From: Bradyrhizobium sp. 132
GTDB taxonomy: Bacteria; Pseudomonadota; Alphaproteobacteria; Rhizobiales; Xanthobacteraceae
Assembly: GCF_023074185.1 (NCBI RefSeq)
Contig: NZ_JADPKY010000083.1
Location: forward strand, 1-43,400
DNA: 43,400 nucleotides
Direction: 5' to 3'
A program made the translations under genes and the position numbers. Every line of letters starts with the position of its first letter. Within the stretch, counting starts at the first letter, position 1. Shown here one piece after another: positions 25,872 through 35,181 of this stretch. The notes under the pieces were generated by a model. That model saw only the letters and a list, made by a program, of their open reading frames with translations. It was not told the origin of the DNA and searched no databases.

Positions 25872-27002
25872 TCATTGCACGATGACGTCGGCCTGAAGGG
25901 CGCCGGCCGTCTTGATCGCCTGGAGGATCGCGATGATGCCTGATGGCTTCAGGCCGATCTGGTTCAGCCCGCGCACCAGGCGCTGGAGATCGACGCCGCT
26001 CAGGATCGCCACCTGCGATCCGGCCTCGTTGGCCTCGACCACGGTCTGGGGCACGACCACCGTCTGCCCTTTCGAGAACGGCGCCGGCTGCGACACCACG
26101 GGAAGCTCGGTGACGCGGACCGTCAGATTGCCGTGCGTCACGGCAACGGTCGATATCCGTACGTCGCGTCCGATCACCACCGTACCGGTGCGCTCGTTGA
26201 TCACCACCCGCGCCGGCGTGTCCGGTTCGACGGTCAGCTCGCCGATTTCGGCGAGGAAGCGGACCGGGCCGATGTGGCGCGGCTTCGACAGCACGATCGT
26301 GCGGAAGTCGCGCTCGAAGGCGATCTGCGCGCGGTAGCGTCCGCCCGCGTAACGGTTGATGGCGTCGAGGATGCGTGTTGCGGTGACGAAGTCGGGGTTC
26401 TTCAGCTCCAGCACCAGGTACTCCATTTCATGGAGACTACCCTGCACCTCGCGCTCGACCAGCGCGCCGTTCGGGATGCGGCCCGCGGTCGGCGTGCCCT
26501 GACTGACGTTCTGGGCCTGGCCTCCAACGCTGTAACCCGCGACCGTGACCGCGCCTTGCGCCACTGCATAGACCGCACCGTCCGCCGCGCGCAGCGACGT
26601 CATCACCAGCGTGCCGCCGAGCAGCGAGGTCGCATCGCCGAGCGACGACACGCTCACGTCCATGCGCTCGCCCGCACTGATCGAAGGCTGCAGGTCCGCG
26701 GTCACCATCACGGCCGCGACGTTGCGCGTGCGCAGCGTCGTCGGACGCGGGGGATTGTTGGTGCTCGTGGTCTCGTTCTTGACATTGATGCCCATGTTCT
26801 CGAGCATCGATTGCAAGGACTGCTCGGTGAACGGGGCATTGCGGAGCGTGTCGCCGGTGCCGTTCAGGCCGATGACGAGGCCGTAGCCGACGATCTGGTT
26901 TTCGCGCAATCCCTTGATGTCCGCGATGTCCTTGATGCGAACGGCGGCCTGGGCGCTGGCGGCGGAAACCAGTAGCACGAGCGCAAGCAGGAATCTGGTC
27001 AT
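25872..27002 (-). CDS. flgI: FlgI, P-ring protein
   Basis: The 376-residue product has a signal peptide (about 1-19) followed by RIKDIADIKGLRENQIVGYG and GLNGTGDTLRNAPFTEQSLQ, diagnostic of FlgI. The C-terminal LVRGLNQIGLKPSGIIAILQ is also typical. It forms the P-ring in the peptidoglycan layer with help from FlgA. The ATG overlaps the flgA stop as ATGA. Length is normal for the family. Confidence 0.96.
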   Translation of the reverse strand: MTRFLLALVLLVSAASAQAAVRIKDIADIKGLRENQIVGYGLVIGLNGTGDTLRNAPFTEQSLQSMLENMGINVKNETTSTNNPPRPTTLRTRNVAAVMVTADLQPSISAGERMDVSVSSLGDATSLLGGTLVMTSLRAADGAVYAVAQGAVTVAGYSVGGQAQNVSQGTPTAGRIPNGALVEREVQGSLHEMEYLVLELKNPDFVTATRILDAINRYAGGRYRAQIAFERDFRTIVLSKPRHIGPVRFLAEIGELTVEPDTPARVVINERTGTVVIGRDVRISTVAVTHGNLTVRVTELPVVSQPAPFSKGQTVVVPQTVVEANEAGSQVAILSGVDLQRLVRGLNQIGLKPSGIIAILQAIKTAGALQADVIVQ

Positions 27003-27475
27003 GACCCGTCCACGACCTTGACGGTGCCGTCGGGCTGGACCACGCCCCTGATGATCACACCGGTATCGGTGTTTCGTATCGGGATGAGCGCGCCGGGCGC
27101 ACCCGACTGCATCGCTGCGCCGTAGGTCACGATCGACAGGCCGCTGTCTTCGACCACGACCTTGACCATGGCGCCGCGGGCGACCGTCCAGGGATCCTCC
27201 ACCGAATTGGTCGGGATCGGTTGGCCCGGCAGCAACGTGCGCCGCGCCATCCGGCCGACCAGGATCTGGCGGCCTTCGATGAACATGGCGACGCCGAGCA
27301 CGTTCGGCGCAAAGGCGCGCTCGGTGATCATGTCGTCCCGGATCAGCTCGCCGGCGCGGATCGAGACGGCCGGCACCGGCAGCCGCTTCTCCTCGGCCGC
27401 CGCGACCCGCGCGGAGGCGAGAACCAGAAGCATGGCGGCCAACCCGCGCACCATCAAGCCCATCCTGTTCAACAT
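26999..27475 (-). CDS. flgA: FlgA, P-ring assembly chaperone
   Basis: From ATG 27475 the product is 158 residues with a signal peptide (about 1-26) and an SAF-type domain: VPAVSIRAGELIRDDMI, RRTLLPGQPIPTNSV and GAMVKVVVEDSGLSI. FlgA is a periplasmic chaperone for FlgI. It is shorter than enteric FlgA (219) but keeps the SAF domain. An earlier in-frame start at 27550 lies inside flgG and adds no recognisable sequence. It is coupled to flgI by ATGA. Confidence 0.9.
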   Translation of the reverse strand: MLNRMGLMVRGLAAMLLVLASARVAAAEEKRLPVPAVSIRAGELIRDDMITERAFAPNVLGVAMFIEGRQILVGRMARRTLLPGQPIPTNSVEDPWTVARGAMVKVVVEDSGLSIVTYGAAMQSGAPGALIPIRNTDTGVIIRGVVQPDGTVKVVDGS

Positions 27476-27488
27476 GGATACACCGGAA

Positions 27489-28277
27489 CTAGCGCATGCC
27501 CTTCGAGACTGTCTGGGCCATTTCATCCGAGGCCTGGATGACCTTGGCATTCATTTCGTAGGCGCGCTGGGCGGAGATCAACTCGGTGATTTCCTTGACC
27601 GGGTCGACGTTCGAGGCTTCGAGATATTGCTGGTTGATCTTGCCGTAGCCGGAATCGCCCGGCAGCCCGACGACCGGCGTGCCCGACGCCGTGGTCTCGC
27701 GATAGAGATTGCTGCCCAGCGGTTCGAGGCCGGCTTCATTGGCGAAATTGGCGAGGTTGAGCTGGCCGATCTGCCGCGGGTTCACTTCCGTATCCAGCTT
27801 GGCGAACACCTGCCCGGTCTGGTTGACCGTGACCTGGACCGTTCCCTGCGGCACCGTGATTGCGGGATCCAGCAGATAGCCGTCGGTCGTGACGAGCTGA
27901 CTGTTGGCATTGGTGTTGAACGAGCCCGCGCGGGTATATTGCACCTCGTTGTTCGGGCCGAGCACCTGAAACCAGCCGCGCCCGTTGATCGCCATGTCGT
28001 AGGGATTGCCGGTCTGCGTGAGCGCTCCCTGGATGTGCAGCTTGCGGATCGCCGCCGACTTGACACCGAGGCCGAGATTGGCGCCCTCCGGGATCGGCGA
28101 CGAGCCGTTGGTGTTGGCAACGCCCTGCATGCGGTCCATCTGGTAGAACAGATCGGTGAATTCCGCGCGCGCCCGCTTGTACGACGTCGAGTTGATGTTG
28201 GCGATGTTGTTGGCGATGACTTCGATGTTGGTCTGCTGGGCGTTCATGCCCGTAGCCGCGATGGCAAGCGATTTCAC
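27489..28277 (-). CDS. flgG: FlgG, distal rod protein
   Basis: The 262-residue product starts [20 protein letters not shown], then [16 protein letters not shown], the rod-protein N-terminal motif. It ends with [20 protein letters not shown] and [16 protein letters not shown], the C-terminal signature. It forms the distal rod beneath the hook. The length equals the usual FlgG. It is followed by flgA and preceded by fliE, with short gaps. Confidence 0.96.
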   Translation of the reverse strand: MKSLAIAATGMNAQQTNIEVIANNIANINSTSYKRARAEFTDLFYQMDRMQGVANTNGSSPIPEGANLGLGVKSAAIRKLHIQGALTQTGNPYDMAINGRGWFQVLGPNNEVQYTRAGSFNTNANSQLVTTDGYLLDPAITVPQGTVQVTVNQTGQVFAKLDTEVNPRQIGQLNLANFANEAGLEPLGSNLYRETTASGTPVVGLPGDSGYGKINQQYLEASNVDPVKEITELISAQRAYEMNAKVIQASDEMAQTVSKGMR

Positions 28278-28292
28278 AGCGTCACTCCTTGA

Positions 28293-28622
28293 TCAGATCG
28301 ACATCCGAACGACTTCTTGGTAGGCCTGCACGACCTTGTCGCGAACCGCGACCGCCGTCTGCAAGGCCTGCTCAGCCGACATCAGCGCTTCCACGACGCG
28401 CCGCGTCGATTCCTTGCCCTGCATCGCCGAGATCGAGGCCGCTTCGCCCGCCTTCAGCGTCCCGATCGCGTCCGTCGTGACCTGCTTCATCACCGATTCG
28501 AATCCGACATCGCCGCCGGACTGCATCGCGGGCGTCGCCGCCGGCGAGATGGCCTGCGCTTCGGTCGCACGGCTCGCCGCTTGCGCGGTTGAAATCGCGG
28601 TGGATGAAATTGCCTCAAGCAT
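28293..28622 (-). CDS. fliE: FliE, MS-ring/rod junction protein
   Basis: The 109-residue product has an Ala-rich N-terminus and a C-terminal half (VEALMSAEQALQTAVAVRDK then VVQAYQEVVRMSI) typical of FliE, which connects the MS-ring to the rod and is an early export substrate. It starts right after the flgC stop, with a 2-bp gap. Confidence 0.93.
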   Translation of the reverse strand: MLEAISSTAISTAQAASRATEAQAISPAATPAMQSGGDVGFESVMKQVTTDAIGTLKAGEAASISAMQGKESTRRVVEALMSAEQALQTAVAVRDKVVQAYQEVVRMSI

Positions 28623-28624
28623 TG

Positions 28625-29041
28625 TCAGCTCCTCAGCAGGTCGATGGTCATGCCCAGCATCGATCTCACCTGTTTCACGACCTGGAGATTGGCTTCATAG
28701 GATCGATTGACTTCCCTCATGTCCGCCATCTCGATCATCATGTTGACGTTCGGCAGCTTGACGTAGCCGGCCTTGTCGGCAGCGGGATGCCCCGGGTCGT
28801 ACTCCACGCGGTACGGCGTGGTGTCGACCCCGATTTCCTTGACTTTCGCCAGCTGCGCGCCGGAAGCGCGGTCCATCGCCGCATCGAAGGTGATGGTCTT
28901 GCGCTGATAGGGATCGGCGCCGGCGGCGCGCCCCGTCGACGTCGCGTTGGCGAGGTTCTCCGACACGATGCGCATGCGCGTCGACTGCGCTTCGAGCCCG
29001 GAGCTCGCGACCGTCAACGAAGATTGCAGTGAGTCCAGCAT
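28625..29041 (-). CDS. flgC: FlgC, proximal rod protein
   Basis: The 138-residue product has the N-terminal string [20 protein letters not shown] and the C-terminal [20 protein letters not shown] expected of FlgC. It builds the proximal rod with FlgB and FlgF. It is flanked by flgB upstream (11-bp gap) and fliE downstream. Confidence 0.95.
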   Translation of the reverse strand: MLDSLQSSLTVASSGLEAQSTRMRIVSENLANATSTGRAAGADPYQRKTITFDAAMDRASGAQLAKVKEIGVDTTPYRVEYDPGHPAADKAGYVKLPNVNMMIEMADMREVNRSYEANLQVVKQVRSMLGMTIDLLRS

Positions 29042-29052
29042 GTCAGTTCACC

Positions 29053-29454
29053 TCAGGTCTTCGCGCTCGACAGCAGCATGCGGTGAAACGACCGCACCAC
29101 CGCCGAGTTCATCGAGTAGTCGCGACTGACGTCGCTTCCCTTGATCATTTCCTGCTCGAGACTGACGGAATTGCCGGAGTGAACCACGTCCCAGCTGTCC
29201 TTCTTCGCGGTCGCCCGCGTGTCGCTCTCGGCCGCGGAGAGCTGCAGGTGCGACGGCGACGTCGTCGCGAGCCTCACCGGCGTGCTGTCGAGCACCTTGT
29301 TGAAGGGCTCGACGTCGCGTGCCTTGAAGCCCGGCGTGTTGGCGTTGGCGACATTGGTGGCGATCGTCGACTGGCGGAGTTCGAGGTAACGCGCCTGCGA
29401 CGATGCGAGTTCGAAGAGATAAAGCGGTCCCACGACATCACCATTCTGGTTCAT
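29053..29454 (-). CDS. flgB: FlgB, proximal rod protein
   Basis: The 133-residue product contains YLELRQSTIATNVANANTPG (about 19-38), the FlgB motif, and ends in a helical stretch (MNSAVVRSFHRMLLSS). It is the first rod gene after flhB, 64 bp away, so a separate promoter is possible but not evident. Confidence 0.94.
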   Translation of the reverse strand: MNQNGDVVGPLYLFELASSQARYLELRQSTIATNVANANTPGFKARDVEPFNKVLDSTPVRLATTSPSHLQLSAAESDTRATAKKDSWDVVHSGNSVSLEQEMIKGSDVSRDYSMNSAVVRSFHRMLLSSAKT

Positions 29455-29518
29455 TCGGGTTGAGCTTAGGGTCGCAAGCTTTCGTCAGGCTGATGCGCGA
29501 GACGTCGTCCTCGGAATT

Positions 29519-30604
29519 CTACTGGACCTTCTCGGTCTGCGGCGCCTGCTTGGACTGCAGGAAGTAGATGATCTCGGCGACCGGTCGGAAGAACTCCGCC
29601 GGAATCACCTGGTCGACCTGGACCGCCTCGTAGAGCGCCCGCGCCAGCGCCTTGTTCTCGATCACAGGAATACGATTCTGCTCGGCGATTTCGCGGATCT
29701 TCAGCGCGATCACGTCCATGCCCTTGGCCACGACGATCGGCGCCGGGTTTTCCTCGCGCTTGTAGCGCAATGCGATCGCGAAGTGCGTCGGGTTCGCGAT
29801 CACCAGCGTCGCGCGCGATGCGGAGGCGATCATGCGCTGGCGCGAGCGGTCGCGTGCCAGCGAGCGCAGGCGCGCCTTGATCAGCGGATCGCCTTCGGCC
29901 TGCTTGTGCTCGTCCTTGATCTCCTGCCGCGTCATGCGCAGCTCACGCCGCCAGTGGAAGCGCGCCCAGGCGAGATCGATCGCGACCAGGACGATGGTCG
30001 CGATGCAGATCGCCGAGACGATCCGCATGGCGATGTTGAGAATCATCTCCGGCAGCGCGACCGGATCGGTATACATCGCCTCGAACGCCTTCGCTTCCGA
30101 CGAGCGCAGCACGACGACAACGACGACTGTCACCGAGACAAGCTTGAACAGCGACTTGGCGAACTCGACGAGGCCCTGCGCTCCGAACAGCCGGCTCCAG
30201 CCGCTAAGCGGCGAGATTCGCGACATATCCGGCGTGATGCGCTGGAGCACCAGGCTCGGCGCATTTTGCAGCAACGACGCTGCCAGCCCAAACACCGACA
30301 GAATGACGACCAGCGGCACCAGGAATCGCAATGCCTGAAGGCCCACTACGGTGAGGAGATTGAGGGCGTCGGCCCCGGTGCTGAGAGGGAAGCCGTCGGG
30401 ATCGTCGAGAAAGCTCGTCAGCATCGGCGTCAATTGCTGCACGCCCTGGCCGATCAGAAACATCTGAATCACCATCAGCGCCGCCATCGACGCGAAGATG
30501 GAAGCCTCCCGAGAGACCGGGATTTTGCCCTGTTCGAGCGCATCGCGGACTTTTTTCTCGGTCGGCTCTTCTGTCTTGCCCTCCTGATCGGTTGTTTCTG
30601 CCAT
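29519..30604 (-). CDS. flhB: FlhB, export gate specificity switch
   Basis: The 361-residue product has a charged N-terminus (KTEEPTEKKVRDALEQGKIP), four membrane segments and a cytoplasmic domain with the self-cleavage site NPTH at residues 271-274. FlhB switches export from rod/hook to filament substrates together with FliK (14267-15631). The C-terminal tail is slightly shorter than in some species. It lies 13 bp after fliG. Confidence 0.96.
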   Translation of the reverse strand: MAETTDQEGKTEEPTEKKVRDALEQGKIPVSREASIFASMAALMVIQMFLIGQGVQQLTPMLTSFLDDPDGFPLSTGADALNLLTVVGLQALRFLVPLVVILSVFGLAASLLQNAPSLVLQRITPDMSRISPLSGWSRLFGAQGLVEFAKSLFKLVSVTVVVVVVLRSSEAKAFEAMYTDPVALPEMILNIAMRIVSAICIATIVLVAIDLAWARFHWRRELRMTRQEIKDEHKQAEGDPLIKARLRSLARDRSRQRMIASASRATLVIANPTHFAIALRYKREENPAPIVVAKGMDVIALKIREIAEQNRIPVIENKALARALYEAVQVDQVIPAEFFRPVAEIIYFLQSKQAPQTEKVQ

Positions 30605-30617
30605 GCCCGTTCAGCGG

Positions 30618-31658
30618 TCAGCGAAAGACCAGCTCATCCTCCTGCTCGGGGTTGAGCTCGATTTCGCCCTTTTCCGCGAGGTCGAGCGCGAGGTCGGTGA
30701 TCACACGCCGCGCCTCCAGCACGTCGCGCTGGTTCGACGGCTCGCCGATGGCGAGTTCGTGTTCGACGACGCGGCGGACGCGCGAGGCGACCGAGGACAG
30801 GATCATCTCGCGGAAGTGCTTGTCGGTGCCCTTCAGCGCGATGACGATGCGATCGGTCGGCACCTGGTCGAAGATCATGGTGCGCGCCTTCGGCGTCAGG
30901 TTGGTCACGTCGTCGAAGGTGAACAGCAGCTCCTTCAGCACTTCGGCGGACTTCGGCCGCTTCTCCGACAGGCTCTTCAGCATGTCCTCGATGTGTCCGC
31001 GCTCCATCTTGTTGATGATGTCGGCGACGCGGGCGTAGGTGTCCGCGCCGAGGTTGCGGGCGAAGTTCAGCGTCAAATCCTCATGCAGCGTCTTTTCGAG
31101 CACCCTCATGGCGTCGTCGACGATCGGCTTGAGGCTGAGCACGCGCCGCATCAGCTCGTTGCGCAGGCTCGACGGCAGCTGGCTCATGACCTTGGCGGCG
31201 CAGGACGGCTTCACCTTGGACAGGATGAGCGCCGCGGTCTGCGGATGCTCCTTGGAGAGGTAGCTCGCCAGCGAGTTTTCCGACACCGACGAGACGCGGT
31301 CCCACACCGACCGGCTCGAATTGCCGAGCAGGTCCGACATGATGGCCGAGACCTGGTCGGCCGGAAGCACGTCGCCGAGCACGGCTTCCAGGCCACCAAG
31401 GGTGCCGAGAATGTTGGCGCCCATCGAGAATTGCTGGGCGAACTCCTCGACGATCGCTTCGAGTTCCTGCGCGGTGATCGGCCGCAGCTCGGCCGCGGCC
31501 TTGGTCACGGTGCGGATATCCTGCGGCTCGAACTGCGCGAGCACGCTCGCGGCCGCCTGCCGGCCCATGGCGAGCAGAAGTGCCGCGACCTTCTCCGTTC
31601 CGCCCAGCGTGGCAACGCCTCGCTGTTTGATGGGAGCGATGCCGACCTGTGCCGCCAT
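30618..31658 (-). CDS. fliG: FliG, C-ring rotor protein
   Basis: The 346-residue product shows the three FliG domains. The C-terminal torque domain contains MIFDQVPTDRIVIALKGTDK and SSVASRVRRVVEHEL. The N-terminal part begins with AALLLAMGRQAAASVL. FliG transmits stator force to the MS-ring. It starts 2 bp after the fliN stop. Confidence 0.96.
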   Translation of the reverse strand: MAAQVGIAPIKQRGVATLGGTEKVAALLLAMGRQAAASVLAQFEPQDIRTVTKAAAELRPITAQELEAIVEEFAQQFSMGANILGTLGGLEAVLGDVLPADQVSAIMSDLLGNSSRSVWDRVSSVSENSLASYLSKEHPQTAALILSKVKPSCAAKVMSQLPSSLRNELMRRVLSLKPIVDDAMRVLEKTLHEDLTLNFARNLGADTYARVADIINKMERGHIEDMLKSLSEKRPKSAEVLKELLFTFDDVTNLTPKARTMIFDQVPTDRIVIALKGTDKHFREMILSSVASRVRRVVEHELAIGEPSNQRDVLEARRVITDLALDLAEKGEIELNPEQEDELVFR

Positions 31659-31660
31659 GG

Positions 31661-32041
31661 TCAGGTATCACCCTGCCCCAACGGCCCGACAATCTCGGTG
31701 AGCGAGACGCCGAAGCGGGAATTGTCCTCTTCAACCACGACCACCTCGCCACGGGCGACGATGCGGCCGTTGACGACGACGTCGACAGGTTCGCCGACCC
31801 GGTGATCGAGCGGGACCACCGCGCCACGGCCGAGCTTCATCAGGTTTGCCACCGGAATGGTCGCCGATCCCAGCACCACCTGCATGGTCACGGGAATACG
31901 CAGGATGGCATCGACATTGGCGAACTTGCCACTCTCCTCCGCGGTGCGCGCGGCGATCTCCGCCAGCCGCTCCAGCGGAGATGTCTCGGTATGCCCGTCG
32001 TCGGACGCCGCTGCGGACTCATAGTCGAAGGATTGCGCCAT
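31661..32041 (-). CDS. fliN: FliN, C-ring switch protein
   Basis: From ATG 32041 the product is 126 residues with a SpoA-type domain: ILRIPVTMQVVLGSATIPVA (about 46-65) and GEPVDVVVNGRIVARGEVVV, then FGVSLTEIVG. This is the compact FliN of the C-ring bottom. The first residues (MAQSFDYES) are acidic and probably disordered. The in-frame ATG at 32083 is less likely because the extra residues are not conserved-looking. Confidence 0.94.
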   Translation of the reverse strand: MAQSFDYESAAASDDGHTETSPLERLAEIAARTAEESGKFANVDAILRIPVTMQVVLGSATIPVANLMKLGRGAVVPLDHRVGEPVDVVVNGRIVARGEVVVVEEDNSRFGVSLTEIVGPLGQGDT

Positions 32042-32117
32042 TTGGTTTCGCCTCTTGGTATTTCCGCTCCCGGAGCGCCGCAACGTCCCGATCGTATTTG
32101 TTCTGCCGGCTTCGGCT

Positions 32118-32432
32118 TCAATGCTTGTTCACGTCGGTGCCGCCCGCGGTCGCCGCGGGTGCGAGCCCGCTTCTCGCATCGAGGGCCGCGATCGCCTCGT
32201 GGGCCTGATCGATCTTCGTGCTCAGCACGTTGGCGAGCCGACCGAGATTCGCGGTGGAATCATGCGCCGCGGTGATGACCGTATCGAACGCACCCGCCGT
32301 CTCGTGGACGATAGTCGAGAACTCGCCCTGGTAGCTGCGCAACCGTGCCAGCTCGCTATGCATCCGGGTCACTCGCATGCTGGTGAAGGCCAGCGCAATC
32401 AGCAGCACGGCATCAACGAGATAGGATATCAT
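32118..32432 (-). CDS. Small single-pass membrane protein between fliM and fliN
   Basis: The 104-residue product has one N-terminal membrane helix (about 3-19) followed by a helical, probably coiled-coil segment (about 22-85) and a Gly/Ala/Thr tail. I recall a domain of unknown function (DUF6468) in alphaproteobacterial proteins at this position, but cannot confirm membership. The ATG at 32432 lies 20 bp inside the 3' end of fliM, so the genes are coupled. Membership of the operon suggests a motor or switch accessory role; the function is unknown. Confidence 0.7.
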   Translation of the reverse strand: MISYLVDAVLLIALAFTSMRVTRMHSELARLRSYQGEFSTIVHETAGAFDTVITAAHDSTANLGRLANVLSTKIDQAHEAIAALDARSGLAPAATAGGTDVNKH

Positions 32433-33351
32433 CGACGAACTCCCGTTTCTGATCGACGGGATCTGCCACCTGCATGGCGTAGTAGCCATCAAGCTGGCCG
32501 ATCTGGCACCAGAACAGCACCTGGTTGTTGCTCTCGAGCCGGGCCAGCGTGCGCGGCGTGGCTTCGAGCTCGAGCACCTGTCCAACCTTGAATTTCACGA
32601 CGTCCTCGAGGGATATCATCTTCTCGTCGAGCACCGCGCTCAGCGTCACCTCGGTGCGGTGTACCTCGCTCTCCATCTGCTCGCGCCAGCGCGGATCTGC
32701 CGCGCGGCCGTCGCTGACGACGACGGTCGCGAGCTTCTGCCTGAGCGGGTTGAGCGCGGAGTGCGGAATGATGAGGAACATCTGACCGCCGCGATAGAGT
32801 GCCTGCAGCATGATGTTCGCGCAGATCGACATGTTGCCGCTCCGCCCGATCGCCAGCGACGCCATGGCGGTCTCGACCCGCTCCACGCGGAAGGTGACGT
32901 TGGAGGTGCCGGCGAAAGCGGATTGCAGCGCCTTGGCGAACCGCTCGAACAGCGCCTGGACCAGGCGGATCTCGATGTTCGAGAAGCTGCGCTCGACGTC
33001 GAGCGGCGGTTCGGCGCCGTCGGAGCCGAACATCGCCTCGACCATGGTGAACACGAAGTCGCGGTCGAGCATGATGATGATGCGGGAGTCCCATTGCTCG
33101 GCATAGAGCACGGCCGCAACCGCGTTGGCCTCGTAGTCCTTGACGATGTCGCCGACGCGGTCGTTGGTAATGCCGTTGACCGAGAAATAGCACGGCGTGC
33201 CGGCCATCGGCTGCAGGCTGTCCGTGCACGATGCCGCCATGCGATCGAAGATCACATTGAGCATCGGCATACGCTCGATCGATATGCCGGCGGCGTCCAG
33301 CAGATAGTTCGGCAGCTGCTTGCGCTGATCGACGTCGAGGTCTTCCATCAT
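32413..33351 (-). CDS. fliM: FliM, C-ring switch protein
   Basis: The 312-residue product contains the middle domain with IIIMLDRDFVFTMVEAMFGS and SFSNIEIRLVQALFERFAKA, and a C-terminal SpoA domain (KMISLEDVVKFKVGQVLEL). I do not see a clear N-terminal CheY-binding peptide (LSQxEIDALL in enterics); the start reads MMEDLDVDQRKQLPNYLLDA. The gene follows motA with an ATGA overlap. Confidence 0.93.
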   Translation of the reverse strand: MMEDLDVDQRKQLPNYLLDAAGISIERMPMLNVIFDRMAASCTDSLQPMAGTPCYFSVNGITNDRVGDIVKDYEANAVAAVLYAEQWDSRIIIMLDRDFVFTMVEAMFGSDGAEPPLDVERSFSNIEIRLVQALFERFAKALQSAFAGTSNVTFRVERVETAMASLAIGRSGNMSICANIMLQALYRGGQMFLIIPHSALNPLRQKLATVVVSDGRAADPRWREQMESEVHRTEVTLSAVLDEKMISLEDVVKFKVGQVLELEATPRTLARLESNNQVLFWCQIGQLDGYYAMQVADPVDQKREFVDDILSR

Positions 33352-34250
33352 GATGCGCGCGCAGCCTTCGGTTCAACCTCGGTCACGACAGCCTTGGGGC
33401 CGGCGATCGTCTCGTTCTCGACGACGTCGATCGAGGGCCGCTCGGGGCTCGCGATCATCTTGCGGCCGTGCTCGACGGCGATCTGCGGCATGGCCCCGTT
33501 CATGAACGCCAGCAGCGTCTGCTTGACGATGATGTAGGGCCGGCAACGCTTCTCGCGCGTCATCTTCACCTTCATCGCGAATGGCGAAATGATGCCGTAG
33601 GACAGGAAGATACCGGCGAAGGTGCCGACGAGGGCGGCGCCAATGAAGCCGCCCAGCAGCTTCGGCGACTGGTCGAGCGCGCCCATGGCCTTGATGACGC
33701 CGAGCACCGCGGCGACAATGCCGAGTGCAGGCAACGCCTCCGAGACTACCACCAGCGCGTGGTAGGGCGTCAGCTTGCTCTTGACGATGGTGTGGATCTC
33801 CTCGTCCATCAACGCTTCGATCTCGTGCGTTCGCGCGTTACCCATGATGATGAGGCGGACGTAGTCGCAGATGAACTGGAGCACCGAGGGATCCCCGAGC
33901 ACGCTCGGGAACGCCTTGAATATCTCGGAGGACGCGGGATCGTCGATATGTGCCTCGACCTCGTTGCGCCCCTTGCCCCGCAGCTCGCGCATCAGCGCGT
34001 GGAGCGCGCCGAGCAGGTCGAGATAGTAGCGCTGACCGGGCACCGCCCCCGTCACTGCCTGCATGCAGGCAAGCCCGGTATCCACGACCGTCTTCCAGGG
34101 ATTGGCCATGATGAAGGTGCCGACCGCGGTGCCCATGATGATCACGAACTCCCACGGCTGCATGAGCACGCCCAGATGCCCGCCCATGGCGGCAAATCCA
34201 CCCAGCAGTGCCGCTACCGTGATGACGATCCCCACGAAACTGCCCAACAC
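33348..34250 (-). CDS. motA: MotA, flagellar stator protein
   Basis: The 300-residue product has four membrane segments (two near the N-terminus and two around 165-225) and the MotA signature region VVSEALPALGIVAAVLGVIK. The N-terminal GGFAAMGGHLGVLMQPWEFV is typical of rhizobial MotA. It forms the stator with MotB (16827-18146), encoded about 16 kb away in the same block. The start is a GTG at 34250; no in-frame ATG precedes it. It is the first gene of the minus-strand block and diverges from the DUF1217 gene. Confidence 0.95.
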   Translation of the reverse strand: MLGSFVGIVITVAALLGGFAAMGGHLGVLMQPWEFVIIMGTAVGTFIMANPWKTVVDTGLACMQAVTGAVPGQRYYLDLLGALHALMRELRGKGRNEVEAHIDDPASSEIFKAFPSVLGDPSVLQFICDYVRLIIMGNARTHEIEALMDEEIHTIVKSKLTPYHALVVVSEALPALGIVAAVLGVIKAMGALDQSPKLLGGFIGAALVGTFAGIFLSYGIISPFAMKVKMTREKRCRPYIIVKQTLLAFMNGAMPQIAVEHGRKMIASPERPSIDVVENETIAGPKAVVTEVEPKAARAS

Positions 34251-34389
34251 GCCGCTCCATCACCGATCCTATCGGGAATATCTAGTCGGCGAGCCTTGCG
34301 CGAAGCTGGCTTCCCCGTCGTCAGCCTCGCGCAAGCAATTCACGGCAGCTTGGGACGACGTCGCAAGAGCGGCCAGAGGGACGCGTGTC
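34251..34389. promoter_or_regulatory. Divergent promoter region with 9-bp inverted repeat
   Basis: The 139 bp between motA (leftward) and the DUF1217 gene (rightward) must hold promoters for both flagellar transcription units. It contains CTTGCGCGA at 34295-34303 and its exact complement TCGCGCAAG at 34327-34335, 23 bp apart. Such a dyad is a natural candidate operator for LafR, but no binding site consensus is available to me. Confidence 0.55.
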
Positions 34390-35178
34390 ATGCTATCCAC
34401 CATCGCGGACTACACCAGACTGACCAAGGACATGGGCAAGTCGCTGACGCAGGTCGCGACGCAGCCGGATGTCAGCCGCGACACCGACTATTTCCTCAGC
34501 CACATCGGCAATGTGAAGACCATCGACGACTTCCTGAAGGACTATCGCCTCTATTCCTACGCGATGAAGGCCTTTGGTCTCAGCGACATGACCTACGCCA
34601 AGGCGTTCATGCGCAAGGTGCTGACCGAGGGTATCGCCGACAACAAAGCCTTCGCCAACAAGCTGACCGACACCCGCTACCGGCAATTCGCCGCTGCCTT
34701 CAATTTCGCCGCTCTCGGCGACAAGGCGACCCAGACCGCCGCGGCTACGGCCGGTGTCGCGACCCAATTCGTCACGCAGACAATGGAGGAGAAGGCCGGC
34801 GACCAGAACGAGGGCCTGCGGCTGGCGCTCTATTTCACGCGCAAGGCCTCCACCATCACCAATTCCTACCAGATCCTCGCGGACAAGGCGATGACGCAGG
34901 TGGTCCAGACGGCGCTCGGCCTGCCGGCGACGATCAGCTCGGCAGACATCGATGCCCAGGCCAAGCTGATCACGAGCAAGGTCAACCTCGCCGACTTCCA
35001 GGACCCGGCCAAGGTCACCAAATTCGTGCAGCGCTTCGCGGCAATGTGGGATTCGACCCAGGCCCAGAATGACACCTCGACCAACCCCGCGCTGGTCCTG
35101 ATCGCCGGCGCCGCAACGTCGATCAGCATGGATACCAACATGCTCACCACACTTCAGAACATCAAGTTCAACAGGTAA
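34390..35178 (+). CDS. DUF1217 family flagellar protein
   Basis: The 262-residue product is soluble and mainly helical, with YFLSHIGNVKTIDDFLKDYR (about 31-50) and a helical C-terminus. It resembles the DUF1217 proteins I recall beside flgF in alphaproteobacterial flagellar loci. Possible roles include an exported or axial-associated function, since the family often precedes flgF, but this is not established. The gene starts the plus-strand unit and is followed by flgF after 3 bp. The ATG at 34390 is the natural start; upstream in-frame sequence runs into motA. Confidence 0.8.
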   Translation: MLSTIADYTRLTKDMGKSLTQVATQPDVSRDTDYFLSHIGNVKTIDDFLKDYRLYSYAMKAFGLSDMTYAKAFMRKVLTEGIADNKAFANKLTDTRYRQFAAAFNFAALGDKATQTAAATAGVATQFVTQTMEEKAGDQNEGLRLALYFTRKASTITNSYQILADKAMTQVVQTALGLPATISSADIDAQAKLITSKVNLADFQDPAKVTKFVQRFAAMWDSTQAQNDTSTNPALVLIAGAATSISMDTNMLTTLQNIKFNR

Positions 35179-35181
35179 ATC

